From contig CBDFLS010000001.1 of the NCBI GenBank assembly GCA_965249185.1, positions 248,001 through 312,000 of the forward strand: a stretch of DNA of 64,000 bases, in the 5' to 3' direction. Each line of letters starts with the position of its first letter. The first letter of the stretch is position 1. The notes under the pieces are model-generated. The model was not told where the DNA came from, made no database searches, and worked only from the letters and a program-made list of their open reading frames with translations. Below, piece after piece: positions 25,555 through 34,288 of this stretch. A program made the translations under genes and the position numbers. This DNA is from CBDFLS01 sp965249185. Its GTDB lineage: Bacteria; Chloroflexota; Dehalococcoidia; Lucifugimonadales; Australimonadaceae.

Positions 25555-26446
25555 GGCGCTCCATCTCCTGCCGCGGAGCGAGCCGCGCCGGGTCCCGGTC
25601 CTGACGCAACCGGCCCGCGATACGCTCATAGAAGGCGGCCCTATCGCCGGTACGGAGAAAGCGGGCCACCAGGGGACTGGTGGAGACCCGGACGGCATCT
25701 CCCTGGTGCAGCGGCAGGTCGTGATGGCCATCGGCGGTCAGGGCGGCCTGGTGGTCGGTGAGCAGCGTCAGCTCCACCACCGCGCTCCCCGGCACGACCA
25801 CACCCGCCGAGAGGCTGGCGTGGGGCGCCACCGGCGTAAGGAGCATATCGGACGAGGTGGGATAGAGGATGGGCCCGCCGGCCGACAGCGAGTAGCCGGT
25901 GCTTCCGGTGGCGGTGGCGACGATAACGGCATCGGCTCGATAGGTTGCCAGCTCCACGCCATCCACCACCGCACGAATGTGCACCAGCCTCGCCGGGACG
26001 CCCCTGCCGGCCACCACGTCGTTCAGCGCGTGGACCGGCCCCCAGGAGCCGCCGGCGTCCGTCGCAGGCTCGACCCGGGCCTCCAGCATGCTCCGCTCCT
26101 CCACCCAGGCGTACCCCGGCTCCAGATACCGGGGCACCCGCTCCAGCGCATCGAGCGCCGCCACCTCGGTCATGAAGCCGAGATGGCCCATGTTCACTCC
26201 CAGCAGCGGGACGCCGGCGGGCGCGGCCAACGAGACCGCCCTCAGAATGGTGCCGTCGCCGCCCACGGTGACCACGGCTTGGAGCCCGGCCATCGAAGCC
26301 GGCTCGCCCGTCTCATCCGCCGACCTGATGGGGTGGGCCGTGCCGAGGCGTGAAGCCAGCGCCTCCGCCAGCCCCCGCGCCTCATCCGAGCGGGGGTTGT
26401 ATACGATCAGGACATTCGGCAGGACATCCGGGTATTGCACGGCCAT
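25547..26446 (-). CDS. nadK: NAD kinase
   Basis: Phosphorylates NAD+ to NADP+ using ATP or polyphosphate. The 299 residues show the diagnostic GGDGTILRA near residue 63, GVNMGHLGFM, the NE/ND motif as ALNDVVAGRG, and ATATGSTGYSLSAGGPI, the conserved substrate-binding stretch. Length and order match bacterial NadK. It is followed directly by a NUDIX hydrolase gene, with overlapping stop and start, and lies divergent to ispH. A minus-strand -10 TATAAT at 26480-26475 gives a predicted short leader. Confidence 0.95.
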   Translation of the reverse strand: MAVQYPDVLPNVLIVYNPRSDEARGLAEALASRLGTAHPIRSADETGEPASMAGLQAVVTVGGDGTILRAVSLAAPAGVPLLGVNMGHLGFMTEVAALDALERVPRYLEPGYAWVEERSMLEARVEPATDAGGSWGPVHALNDVVAGRGVPARLVHIRAVVDGVELATYRADAVIVATATGSTGYSLSAGGPILYPTSSDMLLTPVAPHASLSAGVVVPGSAVVELTLLTDHQAALTADGHHDLPLHQGDAVRVSTSPLVARFLRTGDRAAFYERIAGRLRQDRDPARLAPRQEMERRA

Positions 26447-26474
26447 TCGCTTTCAGGAAGAGGTTCCAGCCGCC

Positions 26475-26480
26475 ATTATA
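26475..26480 (-). promoter_or_regulatory. -10 element of nadK
   Basis: A consensus TATAAT reads on the minus strand at 26480-26475, 28 bases before the nadK start codon. No convincing -35 is present. It is divergent from and about 40 bases away from the ispH promoter. Confidence 0.5.
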
Positions 26481-26517
26481 ATACTACCTCGTGGCCGTCC
26501 ACCGCCCTCCCTTCTGC

Positions 26518-26547
26518 TTGACGCAGCTTTGGCACGCGCCCTATAGT
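26518..26547 (+). promoter_or_regulatory. Promoter of ispH
   Basis: TTGACG (26518-26523) and TATAGT (26542-26547) are spaced by 18 bases. Predicted transcription starts near 26554, followed by GAGGTG as the ribosome-binding site for ATG 26583. Confidence 0.65.
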
Positions 26548-26582
26548 GGTGCCGCCGGAGCCCCCACTTCCACGAGGTGTTT

Positions 26583-27521
26583 ATGGAAGTCTTGCTGAGC
26601 GCCCCCCGCGGTTTCTGCGCCGGGGTGGTGCGCGCCATCGACATCGTGGAGATCTGCCTGGAGCGGTTCGGCAGCCCCGTTTACGTGCGCCATGAGATAG
26701 TCCACAACCGCTACGTGGTGGAGAGCCTGCGGCGCAAGGGGGCCATCTTCGTGGAGGAGGTGGCCGAGATCCCGGAGAACCAGACTGCAGTCTTCAGCGC
26801 CCACGGCGTCTCGCCCACCGCCTGGGACGAGGCCCGCGCCCGGAACCTGAAGGTGATCGACGCCACTTGCCCCCTGGTGACAAAGGTCCACGTGGAGGCG
26901 GTGAAGTACGCCAAGGAGGACTACTCCATCATCGTCATCGGACACGAGGGGCACCCCGAGGTCATCGGCACCATGGGCCAGGCCCCCGCGCACACGAAGC
27001 TCGTTGGAACGGTGGAGGCGGCCCGGCAGGTGCGGGTGTCCGACCCCGAGCGGGTAGTCGCTCTCACGCAGACCACCCTCAGCGTGGAGGACACCCAGGC
27101 GATAATCACCACGCTCAAGGAGCGGTTCCCCGGACTAATCACCCGCAACGACATCTGCTACGCCACCACCAACCGCCAATCGGCGGTCAAAGCCCTGGCC
27201 GAGCAGGTGGATGTGGTGCTGGTTATCGGCGCGCAGTACAGCTCCAACTGCAACCGGCTGCGGGAGGTCGCCGAGTCCATGGGAGTGCCCGCCTACCTCA
27301 TCGACGGCCCCGAGGACTTGGACGAGAGCTGGCTGGCAGACGCCAACCGGGTGGGCATCACCTCCGGCGCATCCACGCCCGAAACGCTGGTGGAGGCGGT
27401 CATTGACCGCCTGGCCCCGTCGGATGTCTCGACCCTCGAGGTCATCGAGGAGAACGTCTCCTTCGTGCTCCCCAAGGAGCTGCGGACCTCGGAAGAGAAG
27501 TGGGCCCGCAACAGGGGATAG
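26583..27521 (+). CDS. ispH: 4-hydroxy-3-methylbut-2-enyl diphosphate reductase
   Basis: Last enzyme of the methylerythritol phosphate pathway, an iron-sulfur protein making IPP and DMAPP. The 312 residues contain the three cluster cysteines expected in this family: APRGFCAGVVRAI (Cys near residue 12), IDATCPLVTKVH (Cys near 95), and QYSSNCNRLREVA (Cys near 194). Also seen are HEIVHNRYV, FSAHGVSP, GHEGHPEVIGTMGQ and GITSGASTPE. ATG 26583 has GAGGTG directly upstream; a GTG two codons earlier is possible. This shows the organism uses the MEP route for isoprenoids. Confidence 0.96.
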   Translation: MEVLLSAPRGFCAGVVRAIDIVEICLERFGSPVYVRHEIVHNRYVVESLRRKGAIFVEEVAEIPENQTAVFSAHGVSPTAWDEARARNLKVIDATCPLVTKVHVEAVKYAKEDYSIIVIGHEGHPEVIGTMGQAPAHTKLVGTVEAARQVRVSDPERVVALTQTTLSVEDTQAIITTLKERFPGLITRNDICYATTNRQSAVKALAEQVDVVLVIGAQYSSNCNRLREVAESMGVPAYLIDGPEDLDESWLADANRVGITSGASTPETLVEAVIDRLAPSDVSTLEVIEENVSFVLPKELRTSEEKWARNRG

Positions 27522-27614
27522 CGCGGTAGGCCGCGTCCTGTCGCCAAGGCCAACGACGGCAGGCTGCAAGCCGAGCAATCCCTATCGTCCCACACTCCAA
27601 ACCGAGGGCTGACC

Positions 27615-28021
27615 ATGCAAACACAGATCACACGACGACCAATCGCGATGGCCTATACGCTGCTCATGGGCCTCGCCACTACGGAGGTGGTCCTCCAAGC
27701 CTTTCTGTTTTCGGGCTTCTATGCCAAAGGGCGGATCGGCTTCTTAGACGTCCATGAATGGCGGGAACGATCACCGGGCTCGTTGTCCTGCTCCTGATCC
27801 CCGTGAGCCTCCTCGCCGGATTTCCACGGAGGCTACGGCTGGGCTGGTGGACTGCCTTGCTAGCGGTCCTATGGAACGTACAGGCCCACGTATTCGGCTA
27901 CGGTATCGCGGATAATCGGTGGTTCGCGATGGTGCATATCCCCGTGGCCTTCGGCGTTCTCCTCCTGGCTGCCTACCTCACGGTGCGGGCTTGGAATGCG
28001 CTTCAGAGCAGCCGCGCATGA
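27615..28021 (+). pseudogene. Small four-helix membrane protein gene split by an apparent frameshift
   Basis: Two overlapping frames look like the halves of one membrane protein of about 136 residues. The first runs from ATG 27615 and has one helix (MAYTLLMGLATTEVVLQAFL) ending in FLDVHEW, where family members normally continue into helix 2. The second begins at ATG 27758 with AGTITGLVVLLLIPVSLLAG and carries three more helices to 28021. Restoring one base between the His codon and ATG 27758 would join them as DVHE-MAGTITG. The break could be a sequencing error, a real mutation or a programmed shift. The pattern resembles DUF6220-like membrane proteins, with low confidence in the name. Confidence 0.6.
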
Positions 28022-28120
28022 AGTTTTCAGCACCTGCAACCGGCTAGCCCTTTTCCTCAGACGGGTCCGTCGGCATGTCGCTGGCGTGCTACATGGCCGG
28101 CCTATCACTTGGAGCGTACC

Positions 28121-29170
28121 GTGAACGACGCCGAGCTACGGGAGATCGAGGAGGCCGCCGCGGAGCTGGCCCGGGGCGCCGGCGAGCTGCTCATGGGCTA
28201 CTTCGGCAAGCCGCTGGAGGTCAGCTACAAGTCGCCGAACAACCGCAGCCCCGTCACCGACGCCGACAAGGCCAGTGACGCCTACCTGCGCGAGGAGATC
28301 CGGCGGCGCTTCCCCGGCCATGGGATCATCTCGGAAGAGGCGCCCGACGAGGAGGAGCGGGAGGCGGAGGTGATCTGGGTGGTGGACCCGCTGGACGGCA
28401 CCATGAATTTCATGAACGGTCTGCCTGTCTTCGGCGTCTCCATCGGCGTGCTGGAGCGTGCCAGGCCCGTGGTGGGCGCCATCTTCCTGCCATCGGTGGA
28501 TAGGAACGGTGGAAGCGTCCTCCACGCCCGCGCTGGGGCGGGTATCCGCTGCGACGGCATCTCCTTTACACCGCCCGAGCCCCAGGCGCCCGGCGGCAGC
28601 CTGCTGGCGGCCATGCCCACCTACTTCCGAGGTCTCTTCAAGCTCCAGCCTCGGCTCTGGCGTCAGCTTGGGGAGGTGCGCAGCACCGGGAGCGTGGCCT
28701 ACGAGATGGCCTTCATCGCCCGGGGCGTCTTTCAGTACGGCGCATTCGCAAGCCAGATCATCTGGGACGTGGCTGGAGGCATCGTCCTCGTCCAGGAGGC
28801 GGGAGGCTCCGTGCTCCAATGGCATTCCAAGCCCAACGGGTGGAGGCCCTTCCATCGGTTCCATGTCGCCCATGCGGGCGCCCTCCCCACGTCGAAGGAG
28901 CTGCGGCCCTGGCGCGGCACCCTGGTGGTTGGTAACTCCAAGGCGGCCAGCTTCGTGGCGGAGGGCCTGAGCAGGCGGTCCTACGGCAGGTGGCGGCTTT
29001 GGTCCCGAATGAAGCGGTGGTTCAAGCGGCGCGGCGCGGCGGCGGGCTCGCGGGAAGCGGCGGGCAAACAGGCCGGCGGGGCCTCCCAGAGCACCACGGC
29101 TTCCACTCGCCGGGTTAGACGCCGACGCCGGGCTCAGAGCAGCGGCCAGGGCAAGTCCCTGCGCGAGTAG
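28121..29170 (+). CDS. Inositol monophosphatase family protein with basic C-terminal tail
   Basis: A 349-residue member of the Li+-sensitive, Mg2+-dependent phosphatase family. Metal-binding motifs are present: SEEAPDEEE near residue 70 and WVVDPLDGTMNFMNG near residue 90, and the distal IIWDVAGGIVLVQEAGG near 210-225 (family WDxAAG). It could dephosphorylate inositol phosphate, 3'-phosphoadenosine phosphate, histidinol phosphate or a sugar phosphate. From about residue 295 a low-complexity Arg/Ala/Ser tail (RRVRRRRRAQSS and similar) is added, which typical members lack. GTG 28121 has GGAG upstream. Its 3' end overlaps the convergent kinase-like gene by 37 bases. Confidence 0.85.
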   Translation: MNDAELREIEEAAAELARGAGELLMGYFGKPLEVSYKSPNNRSPVTDADKASDAYLREEIRRRFPGHGIISEEAPDEEEREAEVIWVVDPLDGTMNFMNGLPVFGVSIGVLERARPVVGAIFLPSVDRNGGSVLHARAGAGIRCDGISFTPPEPQAPGGSLLAAMPTYFRGLFKLQPRLWRQLGEVRSTGSVAYEMAFIARGVFQYGAFASQIIWDVAGGIVLVQEAGGSVLQWHSKPNGWRPFHRFHVAHAGALPTSKELRPWRGTLVVGNSKAASFVAEGLSRRSYGRWRLWSRMKRWFKRRGAAAGSREAAGKQAGGASQSTTASTRRVRRRRRAQSSGQGKSLRE

Positions 29171-29919
29171 GGGCTGGGGAAGAAGGGCGTCTGAAGCACA
29201 TCGACGATACGCCCGCGTAGCGCCCGCATCTCTTCCGGGGCCAGCAGACCGCCGAACTCTCTCACGGCGTCGGATGTGGCCGCCTCCAGCTCTCCCAGCA
29301 GCAGCCGCAGCTCCTCCAGCAACGGCTCGGGTATGGGGCGCTCCGCAAACTCCCAGATGACGGTACGGAGCTTGGGCTGCGCGTGGAAGGTGAGGCCGTG
29401 GTCAACGCCCCAGACGCCGCCCGACTGGGCCTCGAAGCAGTGGCTGGCCTTCCGGTCGGCGTTGTTGGTCACGACATCGAACAGCGCCATACGAAGCACC
29501 TCCTCTTGGCGCGCCTCGCGGATGGCGAAGTAGTTGGACTCCCGCACCGGCGGCACGTAGAGCTGGAGGGAGCCGACGCCGTACGCCCCCTCGCGGACCA
29601 CCGTGAGCGGCACCAACTCCCAGCCGAGGAGCCGGCCCATCAGGCAGGCAGCGTACTCCCGCCGATAGAGCGTCCCGGAGGGAAAGTCCCAGAGAGGCGC
29701 CTCGCCCGCCTGCGGCTTGTAGACGCCGTAGCCTCTCCTGTCGCCCAGGCATAGCTCCACCAATAGCGAGTAGTTGGAGACATTGGGCAGCAGCCGGCTC
29801 TCGCCCAACGTGGCCTCCGCCAAGAAGGCGAACGCGCTGGGGTCCGAGGGAACCACATCGCTGGGGCCCGAGGGAGCCCACGTCCGCCCAGGAAAGCGCC
29901 CGTAGTGTGCTGGAAACAC
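29134..29919 (-). CDS. SCO1664-family protein, PI3/4-kinase-like fold
   Basis: This 261-residue protein matches the SCO1664 family (TIGR03843 as I recall it), known mainly from Actinobacteria and some Chloroflexi and distantly related to phosphatidylinositol 3-/4-kinases. Kinase-like elements can be picked out: VYKPQAGEAPLWDFP with the likely ATP-binding Lys, ALFDVVTNNADRKASH as the catalytic-loop equivalent, and GVDHGLTFH as the metal-binding DxG equivalent. The substrate is unknown. GTG 29919 follows GGAGGAG. A DUF3090 gene lies 45 bases upstream on the same strand, and an inositol-monophosphatase-family gene is convergent. Confidence 0.82.
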   Translation of the reverse strand: MFPAHYGRFPGRTWAPSGPSDVVPSDPSAFAFLAEATLGESRLLPNVSNYSLLVELCLGDRRGYGVYKPQAGEAPLWDFPSGTLYRREYAACLMGRLLGWELVPLTVVREGAYGVGSLQLYVPPVRESNYFAIREARQEEVLRMALFDVVTNNADRKASHCFEAQSGGVWGVDHGLTFHAQPKLRTVIWEFAERPIPEPLLEELRLLLGELEAATSDAVREFGGLLAPEEMRALRGRIVDVLQTPFFPSPYSRRDLPWPLL

Positions 29920-29964
29920 GCCGCGTAACTCCTCCGGCGCCGCCGCGGGGCGTGTGGAGTCGGA

Positions 29965-30480
29965 TTACAAGGTGAGGTGGCCGTTGCCGCGGGGGCAAGC
30001 ATGCTCCTTGCCCTCGTCCAAGGGGGAGCCGCACAGAGGGCACTGGGGCCGGCCCGCCGCGCAAACCTCGAGGGCCCTGTCCGCCAGGCGGTCCAACTGC
30101 GCATGGTCCGCCCAGAAGGCCAAAGCCACCGGCTGCTCATCGTCGCCACTGCCATTGGCGAGAATGGCGTACATGCGCTGATCGCGGTCCTGGCCAAGCG
30201 CCAGACGCACCACCTTGAACTCGTAGTCCACCACCCGGTCCTCGGTTGTGTCGGCGGTCTTGGAGCTTTCGGTATCCCCCATCTCGGTTTTCAGCGTCTG
30301 CTTGATGGCGATGCCGAGTTGCTGGAGCTGCTCCTTCTCCAGCCAGAGCACCGCGGCGCCCCCGTCAGCGACCACCCGGAGCCGGAAATGCCGTTTGCCG
30401 GCAGGTCCCACGGACTCGGCGTCCAGGAAGCTGCAGGGGCCGAGGTCGTTACGGTCGGGTTCCTGCCCCTCTGTGCTCAT
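29965..30480 (-). CDS. DUF3090 family protein with C-terminal zinc-ribbon-like motif
   Basis: A 171-residue protein that matches the DUF3090 family (TIGR03847 as I recall it). Features are an N-terminal DAESVGPAGKRHFRLRV, a central VWLEKEQLQQLG-like helix, a strand rich region ending LAFWADHAQLDRLADRALEV, and a C-terminal CPLCGSPLD-x5-HACPRGNGH that looks like a Zn site (C-x2-C and H-x-C). It is found beside SCO1664-family genes in Actinobacteria as part of an uncharacterised three-gene group. It lies directly upstream of the kinase-like gene here and 97 bases after prs on the same strand. Confidence 0.85.
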   Translation of the reverse strand: MSTEGQEPDRNDLGPCSFLDAESVGPAGKRHFRLRVVADGGAAVLWLEKEQLQQLGIAIKQTLKTEMGDTESSKTADTTEDRVVDYEFKVVRLALGQDRDQRMYAILANGSGDDEQPVALAFWADHAQLDRLADRALEVCAAGRPQCPLCGSPLDEGKEHACPRGNGHLTL

Positions 30481-30577
30481 ATCATCAACAGCCCGCAAGT
30501 GGAGAGTATTTCCGAAGAGGGCGGCCGCCCAGCCCCGCGAATCGCCTAGACGGGGGCAAAGCCGGCTCCAGAAGGGG

Positions 30578-31534
30578 TTATGGCCACGCTTCGAACATAG
30601 CGCCAACCGAGAGGCCGCTGTGGATTCGGTGGATAGCCTCTCCCAGCAGATCGGCCACGGAGACGACGGTTATCTTGCCGTTGCGCATGCCGGATGGGAT
30701 GGGAATGCTGTCGGTGACCACCAGCTCGCGCAGGTCGCTCTTATTGATGATGTTGACGGCGTTCCCTGAGAGCACGGGGTGCGTGCAGCAGGCGTAGACG
30801 TCGTGCACGCCCAGCTCCTTCAAGGTGGTGGCGGCGGCGAGAATGGAGCCGCCGGTGTTCACTTCGTCATCCATGAGAATGGCGGTCCGGCCTTGCACGT
30901 CGCCGATAACGTTGAGCGTCTTGGTGTTGTCTTCGTTGCCCATGCGGCGCTTCTCAACGATGGCCAGAGGCGTCGAGAGCCGCTCCGCGAAGTCGCGCGC
31001 CCGCTTGCTTATCCCGATGTCCACGGCCACCACCACCGGGTTCTCCAGCTCCTTCTCCTCGAAGTAGCGCACCAGGAGAGGCAGCGCCGTCAGCTCATCC
31101 ACCGGACTGGTGAAGAACCCCTGGATCTGGCCTGCGTGGAGGTCCACGGTGAGCACCCGGTCGGCGCCCGCCACCGTCACCAGGTCCGCCACCAGCCGGG
31201 CGGTGATGGGCACCCGGGGCTGGTCCTTCTTGTCGGTACGGCCGTAGCCGTAGTAGGGGATCACCGCGGTCACCCTGCCCGCCGACGCCCGCTTGGCCGC
31301 GTCGATCATGATGAGCAGCTCCATGACGTGGTCGTTGACCGGGGCGCAGAAGGACTGGACCAGGAACACGTCGCGCTGGCGGACGTTTTCCAGTATCCGC
31401 ACGAAGGTATTGTCGTTACTGAACTTGAACACCTCGATCTTGCCCGGGGACATGCCCAAGTACTCGCAGACGCTGGCGACCAACTCCCGGTTGGAGTTGC
31501 CAGAGAAGATTTTCAGCTCCTCAAAGAGCGCCAT
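30578..31534 (-). CDS. prs: Ribose-phosphate pyrophosphokinase (PRPP synthetase)
   Basis: Makes 5-phosphoribosyl diphosphate from ribose 5-phosphate and ATP for purine, pyrimidine, NAD and His/Trp synthesis. The 318 residues are the standard length. Motifs: FSGNSNRELVASVCEYLG at the N terminus, RQRDVFLVQSF, PYYGYGRTDKKDQPR, VLTVDLHAGQIQGFF (cation/substrate site), and the PRPP-binding AILMDDEVNTGGSI. The last motif has EVNTGG where most enzymes have DMIDTGG or EIDTGG, a small variation. ATG 31534 is preceded by a G-rich ribosome-binding site. The SCO1664/DUF3090 pair lies downstream on the same strand. Confidence 0.94.
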   Translation of the reverse strand: MALFEELKIFSGNSNRELVASVCEYLGMSPGKIEVFKFSNDNTFVRILENVRQRDVFLVQSFCAPVNDHVMELLIMIDAAKRASAGRVTAVIPYYGYGRTDKKDQPRVPITARLVADLVTVAGADRVLTVDLHAGQIQGFFTSPVDELTALPLLVRYFEEKELENPVVVAVDIGISKRARDFAERLSTPLAIVEKRRMGNEDNTKTLNVIGDVQGRTAILMDDEVNTGGSILAAATTLKELGVHDVYACCTHPVLSGNAVNIINKSDLRELVVTDSIPIPSGMRNGKITVVSVADLLGEAIHRIHSGLSVGAMFEAWP

Positions 31535-31659
31535 CAACCCCCCTTTAATGTAATGAAGCCCAGGCCGCCCCCCCTCCGCCAGGCCGCCTCCAAGTATATA
31601 CTCGCCGGCCGCTAAAGCGCAGCCAGGATACGCGTATTCTTGGCTAAATCGTACCCGCC

Positions 31660-33216
31660 TCAGCGCCCGCCAGCGCCGATCCAGCCGGAGGCCCGCTCCG
31701 CGATCATGATGGTGGTGGCGTTGGTGGCCGCGCGGACCACATCGGGCATGATCGAAGCGTCCACGACCCGCAGGCCCTCCAGGCCGTGCACCCAGCAGTG
31801 CTGGTCGACGACCGCCATGGAGTCCGTGGCCGGCCCCATCTTGCAGGTGCCGGACGCGTGGTGCCCCGTGCCGACGTTGCGGAGCATCCACTCGTCCAGG
31901 GCCTCATCGGTGGCCAGTTCGCTCTCGATTGGAGAGATACGCCGCGCCAGCACTCCCTCGAACTCCGGCCGCTCCCCAAGCCGGACCACCAGCCGGACCC
32001 CATCCCGCATTCGCTCGCGGTCCCAGGGCTCCGACAGGTACCGATAGTCGATCTCGGGATGGCGCCCGGGGTCCCGCGAGACGAGGCGGACCCGGCCCGC
32101 CGAGACCGCTTTCCCCAACCCGAAGCTCAGGCTGGTGCAGTGGCCCCGGCCGCCTGCCCTAAACTCCTCTGGCAGATGCTCGCTGGCGATGAGAATAGCG
32201 CCCATGGATACGTCATTGCGGAACGGCGAGCCCGGCGACGTATACCGCATCCCCACCTGAATGGCGTGGACCTGGTCCTCCGTGGGCTCGAAGCCGGTCT
32301 CGTAGATGAGCAGCACCGAGGGATGGTCCCGTAGGTTGGCGCCGACACCCGGAAGGTCACGCACCACCTCGATGCCCAGGCCACGCAGGTGGTCCGCTGG
32401 ACCCACGCCGGAGAGCATGAGGAGCTGTGGCGAGTTGATGGAACCACCGCTGAGCACCGTCTCCTCGGCCTCCACCGTGAACGTCTCGCCGCCGCTCTCG
32501 GCCTCCACCCCCACCGCCCGCCCGCCATCGAAGATGACCCGACGCACCAGCACGCCCGCACGCACCGTCAGGTTCAGACGGTGCCGGGCCATGCCCAGGT
32601 ATGTCAGGGCGGTGCTCATGCGGACGCCGTCGATGTTGTTTAGCTGATGCGGCCCAACGCCCGTGGAGTCGGGGTGGTTCTTATCGAGGGTCTCGGGGTA
32701 CCCGGCGGCCAGGCATGCGTCCCAGAAGGCCCTAGCGGTGGGCGACAGCTCCGCTCTCTTGGGCCTCTTCACCGGAATCGGACCATCGGAGCCGTGGAAA
32801 TCGTCCCCCTGGAAGTCCAGGTCCCTCTCCATCTTTCGGAAATAGGGCAGGACCTTGGTGAACGCCCATTCGCCGTTCCCCGCCTCGGCCCACTCGTCGA
32901 AGTCGTCGGGTATGCCCCGCATGAACACCTGGCCGTTGATGGCGCTGGACCCGCCCACGACCCTGCCGCGGGGCAGCGTCATGGACGGCTGCAGGGGCGT
33001 TGCGGTGCCCGTGTAGCCCCACGTGTGGGCGTTGGGGCCATAGGCCGAGAGCCAGGGGTCGTTGCCCTGCCGTATATCCTCGGGCAGCGCATCGTAGTCC
33101 GGATAGTCGGGGCCCGCCTCCAGCAGAAGCACCGACCGGCCGGCGTCCTCGGAGAGCCGGGTGGCCAGGACGGCGCCCGCGCTGCCCGCACCGACGATCA
33201 CCACGTCATAGCGCAT
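31660..33216 (-). CDS. GMC family FAD-dependent oxidoreductase
   Basis: A 518-residue glucose-methanol-choline oxidoreductase. The FAD-binding GxGxxG is VIVGAGSAGAVLATRLSED (residues about 6-24), followed by LLLEAGPD, PRGRVVGGSSAINGQVFMRG (GMC signature 1) and ETVLSGGSINSPQLLMLSGVGP (signature 2). The C terminus has the catalytic HHASGTCKMG and VVDASIMPDVVRAATNATTIMIAER. Such enzymes oxidise alcohols (choline, polyethylene glycol, long-chain alcohols); the substrate is unknown. The start codon overlaps the purM end by 11 bases and has GGAGGGTG upstream, although the two functions look unrelated. Confidence 0.92.
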   Translation of the reverse strand: MRYDVVIVGAGSAGAVLATRLSEDAGRSVLLLEAGPDYPDYDALPEDIRQGNDPWLSAYGPNAHTWGYTGTATPLQPSMTLPRGRVVGGSSAINGQVFMRGIPDDFDEWAEAGNGEWAFTKVLPYFRKMERDLDFQGDDFHGSDGPIPVKRPKRAELSPTARAFWDACLAAGYPETLDKNHPDSTGVGPHQLNNIDGVRMSTALTYLGMARHRLNLTVRAGVLVRRVIFDGGRAVGVEAESGGETFTVEAEETVLSGGSINSPQLLMLSGVGPADHLRGLGIEVVRDLPGVGANLRDHPSVLLIYETGFEPTEDQVHAIQVGMRYTSPGSPFRNDVSMGAILIASEHLPEEFRAGGRGHCTSLSFGLGKAVSAGRVRLVSRDPGRHPEIDYRYLSEPWDRERMRDGVRLVVRLGERPEFEGVLARRISPIESELATDEALDEWMLRNVGTGHHASGTCKMGPATDSMAVVDQHCWVHGLEGLRVVDASIMPDVVRAATNATTIMIAERASGWIGAGGR

Positions 33217-34288
33217 GTTCACCCTCCAGGAACCGGCCGTTCCGGCCCACAAGGCCATGGGGCTCGATAACGACCCGCCGCTCCGCGTCATCGACGGCGT
33301 GGCCGATGGGCACGGCGGCGCCTCCGGCCGAGCCGATGACGGCTAGCGCGGCGTCCACCTCTTGGGGCGCCACGACCACGCAGAAGCCCACGCCCATATT
33401 GAACACGCGGAACATCTCCGCCGTCGATACGCTCCCCTCGGACTGGACCACGGGGAAGATAGAAGGCGGAGGCGGCAGCGAGGTGATGCGGTAGCCCACG
33501 GGAGCGGCCAGGCGCGTCAGGTTCAGCAGACCATCGCCGCTGATGTGGGCCAGACCCTTCACATCCACACCGGCGTCCAGAAGCGCCATGACCTCCTGCA
33601 CGTAGATGCGAGTCGGCCTCAGGAGCTCCTCGCCCACGGTGCGCCCACACTCGGGGAGTTGCCGTGCCACGCCCGCATCGCCCTCCCGGAGCAGCACCCG
33701 CCGCGCCAGGGTCAGGCCGTTACTGTGCACGCCGTTGCTGGGGAGCCCTATGACCACGTCACCGGGCTGAATATTCTTGCCCACGATAGGCTCGCGCCCT
33801 TGCAGAACGCCCAAGGCCATTCCCACCAGGTCGAAGGCGTGGCCCTGCGAGAGCTCTCCGCCCACGATGGCGACCCGCGCTTGGCGCGCGCCCTCGTGCA
33901 GGCCCCGGCCGATGTCTTCCAACAGCTCCCGCCGGGGCTCCTGAACGCCGATGTAGTCCAACAAGGCCACGGGCTCGGCGCCGGTGCAGATGACATCGTT
34001 GACGTTGACGGCCACGCAGTCGATGCCGATGGTGTCGTACCGCTCCATCAACTGCGCCACCAGCACCTTGGAGCCGACGCCATCGGTGGAGATGGCCACG
34101 GAGAGCTGGTCCGTGAGCCGCAGGACGTTGGCGAAGAAGCCGATGGGCAGCAGCGGCTCGCCCATCCCCTTCCGAAACTCCAAAGTCTCGCGTACCCAGG
34201 AGAGCATGCCGGCCAGACCGGCGGACGCGGCGTCGGTATCGACGCCTGCCGCGCTATACGTCAACGGCTCCTCGGCACCCGACGCCAT
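33206..34288 (-). CDS. purM: Phosphoribosylformylglycinamidine cyclo-ligase
   Basis: Fifth step of purine synthesis, closing the imidazole ring of AIR with ATP. The 360 residues show the PurM features: TYSAAGVDTDAASAGL at the N terminus, ISTDGVGSKVLVAQLM, DCVAVNVNDVICTGAEPVALLDYIG, VGGELSQ (family GGETAEMP, here shortened), GLPSNGVHSNGLTLARRVL and GLAHISGDGLLNLTRL. The GGETAEM motif is thus divergent, but the order and length are normal. GGAGGAGGG precedes the ATG. It is convergent with no gene; the GMC gene follows with a short overlap. Confidence 0.93.
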   Translation of the reverse strand: MASGAEEPLTYSAAGVDTDAASAGLAGMLSWVRETLEFRKGMGEPLLPIGFFANVLRLTDQLSVAISTDGVGSKVLVAQLMERYDTIGIDCVAVNVNDVICTGAEPVALLDYIGVQEPRRELLEDIGRGLHEGARQARVAIVGGELSQGHAFDLVGMALGVLQGREPIVGKNIQPGDVVIGLPSNGVHSNGLTLARRVLLREGDAGVARQLPECGRTVGEELLRPTRIYVQEVMALLDAGVDVKGLAHISGDGLLNLTRLAAPVGYRITSLPPPPSIFPVVQSEGSVSTAEMFRVFNMGVGFCVVVAPQEVDAALAVIGSAGGAAVPIGHAVDDAERRVVIEPHGLVGRNGRFLEGEHAL

